A stretch of DNA of 64,000 nt from Phascolarctos cinereus (GCF_002099425.1 NW_018344037.1:6646501-6710500); one strand, 5' to 3'; counted from the first letter of the stretch, positions 44,925 through 58,335 are shown. Notes: generated by a model from the letters alone, not told the origin. Translations and numbers: made by a program.

Positions 44925-45060
44925 TAGTGATCAACCCCATGATTTTTGCCATGAGAATATTGATGCCCATTGAGGTTAAAAGATCATTCAGTTGGATCAG
45001 TTAGAATCCAGATCTCCTGATTCTACTCCCAGTTGTATTTTTATTTCACCATGCAGTTCT
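44925..45060 (-). mobile_element. MIR, antisense
   Basis: 'gggaccttagtgatcaaccc', 'gcccattgaggttaaaagat' and 'gaatccagatctcctgattc' form reversed MIR. Confidence 0.65.
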
Positions 45061-45599
45061 TCAGTACATAAAACTGTGGGGTTTTGAGTTGAGAACAAGT
45101 CATGTGCTGCCTCCTCACCATATACAACCTACTTCCACTACTGATATTCTAAAAAATGCCCTACGGCAAATTGTTAATGAAGCGTTCCCAAGGGACTTAT
45201 ACCACTCCTTCCTTGCCTTTGCCATCTTCTTCTTAATGTGGACCTTAACGTGGTTGTTCCCTTTTAAATAACTCAATTCTCCATTTCATTTCCCAATACT
45301 ATATAATAATAATTTTCCCTGTTTCTATTATACTCTATGGCTCATACAACACTTTCTATACATTATTACGTTTAATCAGGTGGCAGTCTTGAGTACAATT
45401 TCTCTAACACTGCATATGACAGCAACATGCTTAAATATAAATGTATGGAAAAAATAATGCACAGATGGAAAATTGGGAATATGGTGAATACAAATGAGAG
45501 AAAAACACATCTTTTTTAAACAAAAACATAACATTTTTAAATAGGTACTCAGTGTTTTATTATTGGCACTATGATTTTCTTGCAAAAATTCTGTGATAT

Positions 45600-45740
45600 G
45601 TATTACAAATGTTCTTATTTCATTTCTCAGATGAAGAAACTAAGACTCAAAGAGAATAAGGGACTTACTAACCATGCTATGATTCAAAGCTAAATTTCTT
45701 CACTCAAGGCCCAGTACTCATTCAATTTTATAAGCCTGTC
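45600..45740 (-). mobile_element. MIR, antisense
   Basis: 'tttctcagatgaagaaacta', 'agactcaaagagaataaggg' and 'atgattcaaagctaaatttc' form reversed MIR. Confidence 0.7.
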
Positions 45741-46169
45741 TCTCCATACCTTGTTCTTACTGCCATTTCCTTCCTTTGTGCTCAAACTATCTTCTACACC
45801 ATTCAAAAGCTCTAGGGCAACTTCTTACTTGATAGATGAATCTGTTGTACAACATCACCAGTAACTGCTACCCATTTTTGTGTAAACATGTAGCAGAATC
45901 TCTGAGTTTGAAAAGATCTTAGCAGCTATCTAGTAATTTTGTAACTGAATAGGAATATCTCTTATATCAAATGGTATCAAACTGAAATAGAAATGTGGGA
46001 GCACACCTGAAGTAAGGATCCAGGTAAGGCCACATGTTGACTTAGAAAACCATATATTAACACTATTTATGTTCTGTTATTTTTTATTTATTTTATCAAA
46101 TAATTCTCAATTACATTTTAATCAAGTTTGATCAGCTGGCTATGTTTGACACCTCTGCTTTATATTATA

Positions 46170-46660
46170 TCCCAAATGTTATCATCCAGCCTTTTTCTGA
46201 AGACTTGCATTGAAAAAGAACCCTCTAACTCCCAAGGAAGCCAATTCCACTTTTAGATATCTCTAGAAGTTGGGAAAAGTCTTTTGTTTGTTTGTTTCTA
46301 TTTTTCTTCTTCATATCATGGCTGTTTGCTTCTTTCTAAGCTTTTACCTATTGCTCCTTGTTCTGGCCTCTGGCCTCAAGCATGTTAATTAATTAGCTAG
46401 TTGATTAATTAATATTAATTAAATATTTTAATTTTTTTCCTGTGATAAGCCTAAAATACTTGAAGATAGCTATCTTGCACCCCTTGAATCTTTTCTTCTT
46501 CATAAACAGCAATTGTCTTGTGGAGAGCTATATAGATGCTCCCTGAGCTTGATTGCCTTCCTTGGATACACTCCAGATGGTGGACAATAACTATCCTAAA
46601 ATGTGGAGCCCAGAACTAAGCACAACATTCTAGATGTTGTCTGACCAGGAGCTCAGAATA
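46170..46660 (-). mobile_element. CR1/L3 LINE fragment, antisense
   Basis: 'aagccaattccacttttaga', 'ctattgctccttgttctggc', 'cttgaagatagctatcttgc', 'atacactccagatggtggac', 'tgtggagcccagaactaagc' and 'gtctgaccaggagctcagaa' are in reversed L3 order, covering its C-terminal reverse-transcriptase region. Confidence 0.85.
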
Positions 46661-48734
46661 CCATAAGTAGGTCGTAGTCATTCACAGATCTATGTTGAGG
46701 ATCTACCCAATATATTAAAGGCCTTTCTCTGGGATTTTTAACATTGTAGATGGTTTCAGTATAACACTAAGGCTATCTAAACTACCTAATGGATGCCTCC
46801 TTTTCAAATCATACATTTCTTTGATAATGTATTTAATGCTTCTTCTTGTGATCAAGTTATCATTGCTAATATGTTATTGCCTACTTATAGCCATCATGTG
46901 TCAATACATTTCACAATGCTTATTCTTCTGTAATCATGGTGTTTTATATTTTCTAGCCACAGAGCATCATTAAAAATATGTTGACATTAAACTATCTAAC
47001 TTTACATAAATGTATAAATACTATAACACTGTAAGAAAATATAAAGAATACATAGAATCAGAAGTGATTCAGGATGATGTAAGTTGAACTATATTCACAT
47101 TGAATACAATGTAAAAAAGAAAGAAAAATAGTATCAATAACAAAAAGAGTGAACTAAACTGGAAATATATTGAATGAACTTTGCCATGAGGAACTATAAT
47201 TCACCTTCCTCTCTTCTTTGCAGAGGTGGGGAAAAATGAAAATTGCATATATTATCAAATTCAGTGTATTGGTTAGTTTTTCCGAATTGCTTTTTTCTCC
47301 TTTCTCCTTTATTCTCTTGTGAAGTGTGTGCAAGATGTTTATGCCTGCATGTGTTGCCTAAATAAACCAAGTGGCTTGTGGTAAGGTATGGATAGCTATC
47401 TCTGTGATCTTACACAATCCTCTGAAAAGAGCACTTGCAATTCCGGGTTAGAGAGTGGTCAATGAAGGGGCCAAAAAACCTGGCCATTCTGTCCTTCTCT
47501 GAGAGATTGGTACCTAATTAGAATTATATCCATCTTCTCTCCTATGTATTGCAGGCTTTATACTTGATGAGTTCAGAACTAAAAACTACTTCCCTGGCCT
47601 CTAATTTAAAGGGAGAAATTACTCATTAGTTTACATTTTCCAGTTTTAACTACTTCCCACTAGGGGCTACTTATGCAAAAGTCAATCATACTTTCTGAAT
47701 TGGAAATAAACTCATTTGTCTAAACTAGTAGCAGATTGCAATAGGAGTTCTACTGATTACCATATACTAGAAAACACCTAGAGTGATTGAGTCCTCCTGC
47801 TGCAAGGTACTTTTGTTTAAGTGAGAGAGGTCCAGATATTACCCAGAGGAAATTTTCGGAAGTCTCTAGTTCAACAAAGTAGAAATCAGTGTCATGTTGA
47901 GGAGTTGCCCTCTCCTTAATGTCGCAAGAAAGTTTTCCCCTTTTTCCTTCTAGAATTGCCTGTTAAAGAGAATCTGTAATGTGTGTTTCTCTCAAAGAGA
48001 AACCAAAGAAGAATATCTCTCCTCTTCAAAGAGCAAGTCAACTTTACCACAGCCACAGTATTCCATCATCATTCCCTCCATGAGTCTAGAGAATTATGAA
48101 AAAACTTGCAGGCTTTTTTGGAAGTTAGATTATACTTGGTTATAATGGATGCCTTGCAGCATAAGGAGGGACGAAGGATTCATTATAAAATGAAGGGGGA
48201 AATAAAACAATTCCTAATAAAATTCAAAATTAAAATGTTTTCTACATCAAAGGAAAGATTTAGATGTTAAAAAACTGCACAGTTTCTCAAATGCAATCCA
48301 GCCCATTTTTATGCAATTCAGCTCTAGAGCCTGGTCATAGTCAATCTGGAGTGCCCAAGAAATTTGTACCCTTGAACTAATTCAGTGGGCTACTTAACCA
48401 GCTGTATGTCTGTCATAGTGTAATAAACATGCATGCATGTATTCTTCATGCTTCTTTGTTAGAAATTCCCAGGCCAATAATTTTGAATGGTTGTAGATTT
48501 CATGGAAAAGGCTCTATAACCTTCTGAAAATTTGATGCAGTCTTCACAATGCCATCATCCACAACTAGTGGCATCTGAAGGACTTCACTCTTGATATAAG
48601 AAGCATTCTTCTACTTAATTTAGCACTCTATGGTTTAAGCATCTACAATAAGGGGAAATGAGCAATGCCATTTATGGCTAGTTTTATATATGAAAAGTTC
48701 TTTCCATATTGAGTCAAAATACACCACACTATAA

Positions 48735-49620
48735 CGTCACAGAATCATGGAATCAAAGACTTTAAGGTTGGAAAAACATCTTGTGGTCATTTTATTTAAC
48801 CTACACATGAAAGGAATCCCTGCTATAACAAACCTGACATGTGATCTTCACCCCTCTGCCTGAAAGCCTCAAAGTGAGGAGAATATGCCAGCTCTAAAAA
48901 AAGAGCTTTCTGCTCTTGGACAGCCTTAACATTCAGCAAGTTTTGATGATGTAAAATCAAAATTTACCTCATGTAAATTTATAGATTCTACTTACTTTTC
49001 CTAATTCTGCATTTTGAGACCAAATAGAGTAAGTCTTTCTCCTCATAAAAGCACTTCCAAAATGTAAAGACATTGATGAAATCATTGAGTATTCTCTTTT
49101 CCAGGATAACTGGGCCTAATTCTTTCAACCAATCCTTATATGAAATGTACCCAAGGCCCTTCATCATTTTGATTGACCTATCCTGACATTCTCCAGATAA
49201 GTAATTTCTTTTCTAAGTTCTGGAACCTAGAAACTCTCAAAATATTACAGATGAGATCTAATGAAGGCAAAGTACAGTGGGGCTGTCCCCTCCTGATTAT
49301 TGAAAATAGCACAAACACACGCCCATAATACAGCCCAAGACTGCGTTTGCTTCTTGGGGAGACACACAATATTACTCACTTCCTTATACTGAGCTTTTAG
49401 TCCATCAAAACTGTACATCATTTTCATAACAACTGCTGCCAAAGTATGATGCTACCATCTTGTAGGTGTGGGGTTAAATGTTGGTACCCAAGTATAATAT
49501 GCACTTATTTTCTCTATTGAATTTCATTTTATTAAATTAAACTCAATACTTTGCCAAAACTCAGTGAGCCCAGGTTTCCAATATTCCATTACAAATTCTA
49601 GGAGGGAACTTTTTTACCCC
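48735..49620 (-). mobile_element. CR1/L3 LINE, about 0.9 kb, antisense
   Basis: It starts 'cagaatcatggaatcaaaga' and runs through 'ccaatccttatatgaaatgt', 'aaggcccttcatcattttga', 'ggcaaagtacagtggggctg', 'aatacagcccaagactgcgt', 'tactgagcttttagtccatc' and 'ttgaatttcattttattaaa'. It is the longest L3 copy here and is heavily decayed. Confidence 0.85.
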
Positions 49621-50753
49621 CATAATTCCTATAATTTTAACTCCAGCAACTATTTCTTTCCATTGCTTGGAATCAGATTAAAAAATGTAATACCCTTGCT
49701 AATTTCTCCAATTTATGAAGAATGAAATGGATAGCTAATGCAAATTTTTTTTAAAAAGTTATTAGTTTTTGGCAGAGGGAGAGAGAGAGGGAGTGAGAGA
49801 AATGGGGGAGGGAAGGAGAGGAATCCAATTACAGGTTTCATCCCGCCATGTCTCAGTGATATCTATAATAGATTTGCTTCTTTGCATTAGGACTTTTAGT
49901 TCTTGTGTGTTGTTCAAACTTTGAGCTTCTGTGTACAGATATTTTGTTTGTTTGTTTGTTTTATTGAAAATTCCTTTCTCGGATTTTGTTTCCTATGAAC
50001 TTCTGAGTGTCTCAAATTCTATTTTTCTATTTTGTGGCTCCTTTCTAGATTATCTAAATTGAGGGATATACATAACCTATGATCTTTTTAGTTTAGTAAT
50101 CTTATATACACTTTTAGGATACCCAGCAAATCTGTCGTTATCAGCTGACTGCTATAGGTATATTTTCTCTCCAGAAGGACTCTGTTGTCCCTGAACTGTT
50201 AGGTGTGCTCAAGAAGTCTAAATTCCAGTCTCAGATATACCACCTTACTAGTGAGCTGTTCAGTTCCCAAACTATTTTTTTTCTCTTTTTAATCCCCTGC
50301 TTTCAAATGGGCAAAAGTAAAGCAAACACAAGCTAGGCCTCTATGTTTTACAATTTTTTTTTAATCAAAGATTTCATTGTTGTAGTAAATACATTTTAGA
50401 TTCTTTATTATGATATCATGTGTGCTCATTTCAATCACAAGAATGGGATACTTGTCATTAGTTTTGATAAGTATTAAGAGATTATCTGTTATATTTTGAT
50501 TACACTCCCTAAAAACACAACAGATGGTTCTATTGTTATGGGGTCAACAAATAGTTGTTTTAGTTACCCTAAGTAGGAAATCGCCTTTTAACCTACTACC
50601 ACTGCTACTACTAATGCTGCTATTAACAGTACTTCTCCTCATCCTCCTAAAGCTATTACTATTACTACCACTACTCTTCCTTTGACCCTTACAGATAATA
50701 TGTGTCCTGGTGCCTTTTTGTGGGATACTATATCGATCTTTGGAAAATAAATG

Positions 50754-50936
<183 letters not shown>

Positions 50937-51369
50937 TAGCAAATACTCTGCTCTTCAGGATGAACCTTACAGTTTCATACAGTTGCCATTTTCTTTCCTT
51001 TTTCATCTTATGTAACACTCTTTCACTCTTCATCATCCTGACAAGGGTCAATTCTCACCTGTTATACTTCAGATACCATTTTTCTCCATTAGAGCTTCAC
51101 TTCTATTTACTTTAGAAAGAGACCACTCTCCCAAATGCCAATTATAACTCTACTTATAAATATTATTTATGCCCTAATATGCATTAGATATTTTGTAGCC
51201 TTATAGAAAATTAACCTACAGTGAGTTTTCATCCAACATCACACAATAAAGCTTTTTTATGCGATATGCTGGCAAGGCAGGTATTCCCCCTCCTAAAAGT
51301 TAGTGCTAATTTTTTTTAATTCTAAATTATAAGGTTTTACCATTATAAATATTAAATATATCACATTAG

Positions 51370-51740
51370 TCTTACCCCATTTCTCCAGCTTTTTTAGGCA
51401 TTTTTTCCTGGATCCTGTAAAGCAGGTTCTTGGATAATTGTCCAAATTTTGTATGATGTACTTACTTGATAATTAAAACATCACCAAAGTCATTAATAAA
51501 AATGATGACCAGGTTAGGATTATAGATGGATTCCTGTGGCTGTCCACTAGAAATAAGCCTTAAGATGATCTCAATCTACTGATTAACATTTTTGGAGTCT
51601 GTTTATTGAACAAATTTGGAAATCCCTTAACTATATTAAGATCCAGACAACAATTATTTTAGTCATTGTCCTTTTGTAAAAGGATAGTTAAAGATTTTTG
51701 TCAAATAATTTGCTGAAATCTGGAGGTACCATGCTTACCA
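51370..51740 (-). mobile_element. CR1/L3 LINE fragment, antisense
   Basis: 'caccaaagtcattaataaaa' reverses the INDF-type box. 'gatggattcctgtggctgtc' reverses the SGxPQ box, and 'tcaaataatttgctgaaatc' reverses the segment around SKAFD. The order fits the middle of the L3 reverse transcriptase. Confidence 0.75.
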
Positions 51741-52384
51741 CATTTGCACATCTTTCTAAGCTGCTGACTCAATTTAAAGAAATAAGTGATTATTAGTATC
51801 CTTTTCTGTGTACTTACAATGAATTTAAGATTATGGCCTTGATTTTTTCCAGGTAAAAATTTTAGTCCATAGTTTCTAATATTTATTTTCTATATCTTTG
51901 AAAGTTGCATAAATATTTTTCCATCTCTAATATATTGACATCTCTCTCCTTCTTTCTATGTAAAGTTCATCAATAGTAGTTTCACATTGCTAATGTTTTT
52001 AAGTATTCACTATTTTTCTTCAATATAATTCTATTGATTAAAAAAAGTTTGCAAAAATGAATTTGAGGAACATTTTATAATTTTTTAAATTATATTGGAC
52101 TTCTCTCACATTTCCAGTTTAAAGATTTTTTTTACCTATCTTTGATAAAGGAAATTTACTTAGCCTACCTAAACACTTTTAAAAATCCTAATAACATAAA
52201 ATATACTGCAATGAAAATTGCAGTAAATTATGATCGCTCCTGCATCGTAAATTTTTACTTGCATACAAACATAGGAGAAACTTTTTGCTTTCATAGGTAT
52301 GAACAATACTTTAATAAAATGTAATATATACTTTAAATAAGATGACCTCATTTATATTCCATTTCTGGACATAGCTCAATATTA

Positions 52385-52600
52385 AGAATTCATATTTATA
52401 TAACACTTCAAAATTTTTAAAATATTTTCTACCATAAAACTTGCAAGATACTTAAGTATGAGCATCATACCTATTTATAAGAAACTGAAGATCAGAGATG
52501 TACAGTGACTGGTCCATAGTCATAAAACTGTGTGTGACTATGGTAAGTGTAAAAGCTAGGTTTTAAATTAAAAGTTCCTGAATCCAAGTTTTTTTTTAAA
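52385..52600 (-). mobile_element. CORE-SINE, antisense
   Basis: 'acacttcaaaatttttaaaa', 'cctatttataagaaactgaa', 'gatcagagatgtacagtgac' and 'agctaggttttaaattaaaa' give a reversed CORE-SINE, strongly diverged. Confidence 0.6.
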
Positions 52601-52744
52601 TTAAACTATATTTGAGTGTTGCTTATAATTTATCACAAACAAATAACAGGCTTGTCAGTTGTTTGCTGGTTATTAAAAAGGGGATAGATTCTTACACTCA
52701 GTTACATATGTGAATCGATTTAACACTATGGCGTTTGGAAAACT

Positions 52745-55700
52745 TTGAGGAACCAACATGACAGATTAGAGGAAGGACTCACTGACTTCTTCCAACATTC
52801 TCTCAAATAACTTTAAAATAATACCTGAAATAAAATTCAAATTCAGCCCTAGACAAATTAGGAGCATTGAAGGAGAGATCTGTGATGTGGGGTGGAGGCT
52901 GGAGAGGTCACATATGTGCAGCACCAGTGATGGGAGTAGGTGGTGACAACCTAGACAAAGCAGAGAAGCTTTGGGAACTCTCAAGCCAGAGACAGTAAGG
53001 GGATCTGTCAACTACTCAAAAAGAGATTCTAGGAGACCTCTGTGTTAGCCCTGGACACAGGACTAGAAGGTGCTTGGTCACTTCATGGCCTAGACCCACT
53101 TCTTGGTCACAATTCAATGAAAGAGAGCAATACTTTAGTCAAGGTGGAGCAGGGGTTCTGAGAAGCAGATCATGGACCCTGGAGAAAAGTATCACTTGTG
53201 ATCCTAATGGAGCAGGGGGCCTGAGGCTTAGCATCATTTGTAATCCCAAGAGATTAGGGGCTCTTCATGAGTAAAGACTAGAACACAGACCAAGAGAGCA
53301 GTGACCACACCACTTCCCAGATCAGAATACCTTGGGAGCACCAAGAACTTCCAAACCCACAGACTTAGCCTTGAACACAGTAGTGGGAAAAATACCTGAA
53401 GAGTGGGGTACCTCCCCATACCTCCGCATACATACACATTAACATAAATCCAAAGTCAAGAAATACACTGGAAAAAATGAGTAAACAACAACAACAAAAG
53501 AATTTGACTATAAAAATTCACTATGGTGACAGGGAAAATCAAGACACAAACTCAGAAGACAACAATGTCCAAACAGCTACTAACACAGCTGGAAAGAAAA
53601 ATACGAATTGGACAAGGCCAACAGGAACTCCTGGGAGAGCTAAAATTTGATTTTCAAAATCAAAAGAATAGTACAGTAGCTATTAGGAAGAAATGAGAGG
53701 GAGGGAAGAAAGTTATGAAAAGACCAATAACAGTTTGGTAAAAGAGGAATTAAAATACTAAGAACATAACACCTTAAAAAGCAGAATTAGACAATTTTTA
53801 AAAAGAGATGCAAAAGGTCACTGAAGAAAATAATTTCTTAAAAATTAAAATTGGGCAATCAGAAGCTGAATCCTTGTAACATCAAGAAAAAATGAAATAA
53901 AATCCAAAGAATAAAAAAAGGAAGAAAATGTGAAATATCTCACTGAAATAACAAATGAATTAGAAAATAGATCAAAGAGAAATAGTTTAAGAATTATTGG
54001 ACTACTTGAAAACCATGATCAAAGAAGAGCCTACACATCATAGTTAAAGAATTCATCAAGGAAAACTGACACAATAGAAAGAATTCATCAATTACAATCT
54101 TAAAGACATCCCCAAATGAAAATTCCTAGTAATGTTATAGCCAGATTCTGGAGCTCCCAATCAAAAAGAAAATACTTTAAGCAGGCAGAAAGAAATCATT
54201 CAAGTGTCATGGAGCCATAGTCAGGATCAAACAAAATTTAGCAGCAACCAAGATAAAGGAGTGAAGGATTTGTAACACAGTATTCTGGAAAGCAAGAAAG
54301 CTAGGATTACAACCAAGAATGATCTATCCAGCAAAACTGAGCATAATCATTCAAGGATACATATGGATAATTAATCAAATGGAGGATTTTCAAGTAATCT
54401 TGATAAAAAGAAGACCCAGAATAGAAAATTTGATTTTAAATAGAAAACTCAAGAGAAACACAAAAAGGTAAACATGAAAGAGAAATCATAAGGAATTCAA
54501 TAAGGTTAAACTGCTTGCATTTCTAATGGGAAGATGATAAATGTGACTCCTAAGAATAATATAATTATGAAGGCAGTTAGAAGGATTCTAAATGGATAGA
54601 GGCTATGGGAGTGAGCCAACATGTTGAAATTACCTTCAAAAAATGGTTTGGTGAGAAAGAAGGATTCTCTGGGAGAAGACAGGGGAAGAAGAATGGGGAA
54701 GCATGTCACATAAAAAGTGTCCTGCAAGGAAGATCATTTACAGTCAGAGAAGAAAATATTGGGGGAGGAGGACTGCAAAACACTCTCACATAAATCTGTT
54801 AAGAGAGGGAATAATTATACACACACACACAAAATGTGTGTTTTATATACACATACACACTTAATTGGTTACAGAAATCTCTCATACAACTGGGAAGTAG
54901 AAAAAGAAGATAAGTGAAAAGGGTGGGATTGATGAAATGGAGGGAAGATAAGGGAAGACAGTAATAGGAAGCAAAACAAACTTTCAAAGAGTGACAAGAT
55001 AAAAAGATCATAAACAGATGAAAAAAGGATCGATGGAAATGCACAGTTGGTAATCATAACTGTGAATGTGAATTGTGTGAACTCACCCATAAAATGGAAG
55101 CAGACAGCAGAATGGATTAAAAACCAGAATCTAACAATAATTTGTTTATATGAAACACACTTGACACAGAGAGATACACAGAGTTAAAATTAGAGGCTAG
55201 AGCAAAATTTATTATGTTTCAGCTGAGGTTAAAAAAAAAGAGGGATAACAACCATAATATCAGGCAAAACAAAAGGAAAAAAAATAGACTTAATTAAAAG
55301 AAATAAGCACATCTGGTGAAAAGGCAACCTAGACAATGAAGTAATGTCACTACTAAAAAATATATGCACTAAACAGCATAGCATACAAATTCTTAAAAGA
55401 CAAATTAAATGAATTATAGGAATAACTAGACAGTAGAACCATACTAGTGTGGGGACTCAACTTTCCCCTCTCAGAGCTAAATAAATCTAACCATAAAATA
55501 AATAACAAAGAATCTTAGAGAAGTTAAATATGATAGACCTCTCAAGGAATTTGAATTGGAATACAAAGGAGTATGTCTTTTTCTCAGCTATACATAACAC
55601 CTTTTAAAAATTGATCATATATTATGACATAAAAATCTCACCACCAAATGTAAAAAAAAAACAACCCACAAACAAACCCAGAAATACTAAATGCACTCTT

Positions 55701-57200
55701 TCAGACCATAATGCAATAAAATTACATACAATAATGGGTCTTGGAGGTATAGATTAAACATTAATTGGAAACTAAATAATCTAAAGAATGAGTAAATCGG
55801 CTCTCCCCACCCCCAGCCTTCTCTACTGCCACCTACGCTGACCTAGAAACTATGGCCTTGAAACAGATTTACAGCAACAAGTACTTTGAGGGGTTTCAGA
55901 AAGTTCATGAGCATGACAGTGCGGAGCTAAAACACAAAATGAAATTTGGAATCTGCTTACCACTGAAGGAGAAATTGGAAAATGTCCTCTACTTTACTGG
56001 CTGTCTGAACAAAATTTTATCACAAAAGCTGGTTATCACCAAGCTGTAGCAGAACATGGCCTCATTGTCATTGCACCAGACACCAGTTCACATGGCTGGC
56101 TATGATATCAAAGGTGAAGATGACAGCTGGGACTTTGATACCCGGGCTGTTTTTTTACGTGAATGCCCCTGAAGAACCTTGGAAAACCAACTATAGGATG
56201 TAATACGTGAGCTGCCCAAGCTGATAAATGCCAATTTTCCAGCTGACCCAAAGAAGATGTCTGTTTTTGGCCATTCTATGGGAGACCACAGAACTCTGAT
56301 TTGTGCTTTGAAGAATCCCAGAAAATACAAATCTGCGTCAGCATTCTCTCCCATTTGCAATCCAATGATCTGTCCTTGGGGGAAAAAAGGGCTTCAGTAT
56401 ATGTTTAGGAACAGATTAAAGTAAGTGGGAGGCATATGATGCTACTCATCTTGTGAAATCTTATCCAGACTCTCAGTTGGACATATTAATCGATCAAGGC
56501 AAAGATGACCAGTTTCTTAAATATGGGCAACTACTTCCTGACAACTTTATAGCTGCCTATGAGGAATGAAAAATGTTGGGTTTTTTGATTGCAAGAGTGA
56601 TATGATCATAACTACTACTTCATTATAACTTCTGTTAATGATCACATCAGATATCATGCAAAATACTTAACACATAAAGCTTTATATACAAGTAATCTCA
56701 CAATTATAAGCTGTCATGTAAACTGAACTTTTGAAAAGATAGAATTATACATGAAAAATTACTGCCTGTGAACATTCACTTCTAAATTTTATCAAAGACT
56801 TACCACCTTCTGAATAAATATATAAAATCAAGCAATCTGATTTCTTTTTGTTACCCATAATTACCCTAACATAAGACATGTCATAACCTAGGGGAAGGTT
56901 GAAATTCTTATAAAATTAAGTTAAAAGGATCACAGAATATGTACGTGATCACAGTTGACAGTAAACAATACAGTGATTCAGATGTACTTGGGGATGTAAC
57001 AATAAGTTGTTGGACATTGGGTATGTCAGTTCGTAGAGAACTAAATTATGGAATTGTAACTTAGTAATCGAATAAAGAGACTTAATGCACTGAAAAAAAA
57101 GAATGAGTAGATCAAAACAAATTGTAGAAACAACAAATAGTTTCATTAAAGAGAATGACAATGAGACAATATACAAAAATTTGTGGTATGTATTGTAGAA
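52745..57200 (+). mobile_element. L1 LINE: 5'UTR, ORF1 and start of ORF2, interrupted by ESD retrocopy
   Basis: A degraded marsupial-type L1 that keeps its 5' end (near 52745, 'aaccaacatgacagattaga'), 5'UTR to about 53480, ORF1 remnant about 53480-54460 (coiled-coil-like Lys/Glu-rich sequence, then an RRM-like part with 'gaattattggactacttgaa'), an intergenic spacer, and the ORF2 endonuclease from about 55045. Endonuclease motifs visible are KIDHIL (about 55607-55624) and LSDHNAIK (55698-55721). ORF2 sequence resumes after the ESD insertion at 57114 with KQIVETTNSFIKENDNETIY, then stops near 57200 at an opposite-strand L1 fragment. Reverse transcriptase and 3' end are missing. Stops and frameshifts in every part show it is dead. 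Confidence 0.88.
55799..57097 (+). pseudogene. ESD: Processed pseudogene of esterase D (S-formylglutathione hydrolase)
   Basis: This is an intronless copy of ESD mRNA. The start codon is at 55852 ([20 protein letters not shown]) with about 50 nt of 5'UTR. Recognisable blocks follow: [55 protein letters not shown] and [11 protein letters not shown] hydrolyses S-formylglutathione in cytosolic formaldehyde detoxification. The nucleophile Ser in GHSMG survives, but the normal GHSMGG reads GHSMGD. The first frame meets TAG at 56047-56049, about 65 codons in. At least one frameshift and several more stops follow, and the C-terminal end is lost. A 3'UTR with AATAAA at 57071-57076 and an A-run precede a 16-bp target duplication (55783-55798 and 57098-57113, one mismatch). 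These are the marks of L1-driven retroposition. Confidence 0.95.
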
Positions 57201-57204
57201 TGCA

Positions 57205-57690
57205 GTGAAGTGTTGGTCTAAGTCTAATTTCTATCAGACAGCTTTCCAGTTTTCCCACAAGTTTTTATGAAATACAGGGTTTTTTCTAGGTAAATTATGT
57301 TTTCCACTTTTTTGAACACTGGATTATTGAGTTCCATTATTTCTTACATTCCCTTTTCTTGTCTGTTCTATTCATCTACTTATTTATTTTGAACCAATAC
57401 CAGATGGGTTTGACAGCTACTACTTTATATTATAATTTGAGGTCTGAAAATGTTATTCCCCGTTTACCTACATCTTTTCATTATTTCCCATGATTTTCTT
57501 CTATATCTTTTGTTTTCCCAAATGAATACTGTTATTATTGTATTAAGTCCTATAAAGTATCCCCTTGGCAACTTGCTTTATGTAGTACTAAAAGTGTAGA
57601 TTAAAAAAATACTATCAGTTTGATTGCTTTTTGAATTTAATGAATGGAATTTTGCCAAATTGGCAAATTAACTTAATCTATTACTCTTAA
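57205..57690 (-). mobile_element. L1 LINE ORF2 C-terminal fragment, antisense
   Basis: The minus strand encodes remnants such as LKLYYKVVAVK-like sequence (from 'ttgacagctactactttata') and the stretch CGKTGKLSDRN, matching the L1 ORF2 C-terminal half. It abuts the sense L1 near 57200 without an A-tail. Confidence 0.7.
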
Positions 57691-57704
57691 GAATTGAAAT
57701 TATC

Positions 57705-57779
57705 ACCCTGGAGTCAGGAGGACCTCAGTTGAAATCCAGCTTCAGACCCTTAACCCCAATTACCTCACCAAAAAATAAA
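57705..57779 (+). mobile_element. MAR1 SINE, truncated, with target duplication
   Basis: 'accctggagtcaggaggacc', 'tcagttgaaatccagcttca' and 'taaccccaattacctcacca' with an A-rich tail. The head and an internal part are missing. The flanks aagaattgaaattatc at 57689-57704 and 57780-57795 are an exact 16-bp duplication. Confidence 0.92.
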
Positions 57780-57804
57780 AAGAATTGAAATTATCATGTT
57801 TCAG

Positions 57805-58010
57805 ATTAAAGACTTAGAATGGGAAGAGACACTAAAAGTCATCTAGTCTAAATCATTTTACTGATAAAGAAAAGAAGTTTACTGACAAATTCAAAGAGGT
57901 TAATTCATTTATCCACCATCATTCAATAAGTAAAAATCAGAGAGAAATTTGAACCCATGACCTCTGACTCCAAAGCTTATGTACTTTCTACTATGATATG
58001 TTTCCTCTAA
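57805..58010 (-). mobile_element. MIR, antisense
   Basis: 'aaaagtcatctagtctaaat', 'cattttactgataaagaaaa' and 'gaacccatgacctctgactc' form reversed MIR. Confidence 0.8.
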
Positions 58011-58224
58011 TAATTAGTTGTTTGAGATTATTAAGATAGACAGCATTGTACATTTACCTCTGTCATAAATCTGATGCCTTATTGTACCGTGAAGGTAACT
58101 TTGCTTTCTCAAAGCGATTCAAGTAGACCACAAAATCAGATAGAGTCTATTAAGTCTATCAAGATTTTAGGTGTATTTTTCATCCAATTCCCAGTTCAGC
58201 ATCTGAAAGGCTAGTTATCAGATT

Positions 58225-58335
58225 TTCTTTGTTTGTTATTTTTTTTTTCTTTTTTCTTTATTCCTTCCTCCTTCCCTTTTTTCTTCTTTCTTTCTTTGTT
58301 TTTTTTTTTGTTTGTTTGTTTCTTTCTTTCTCTTT
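58225..58335. repeat. T-rich / (TTTC)(TTTG) low-complexity tract
   Basis: Poly-T runs with TTTC, TTCC and TTTG units. The Phe-rich open frame here is an artefact. Confidence 0.9.
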
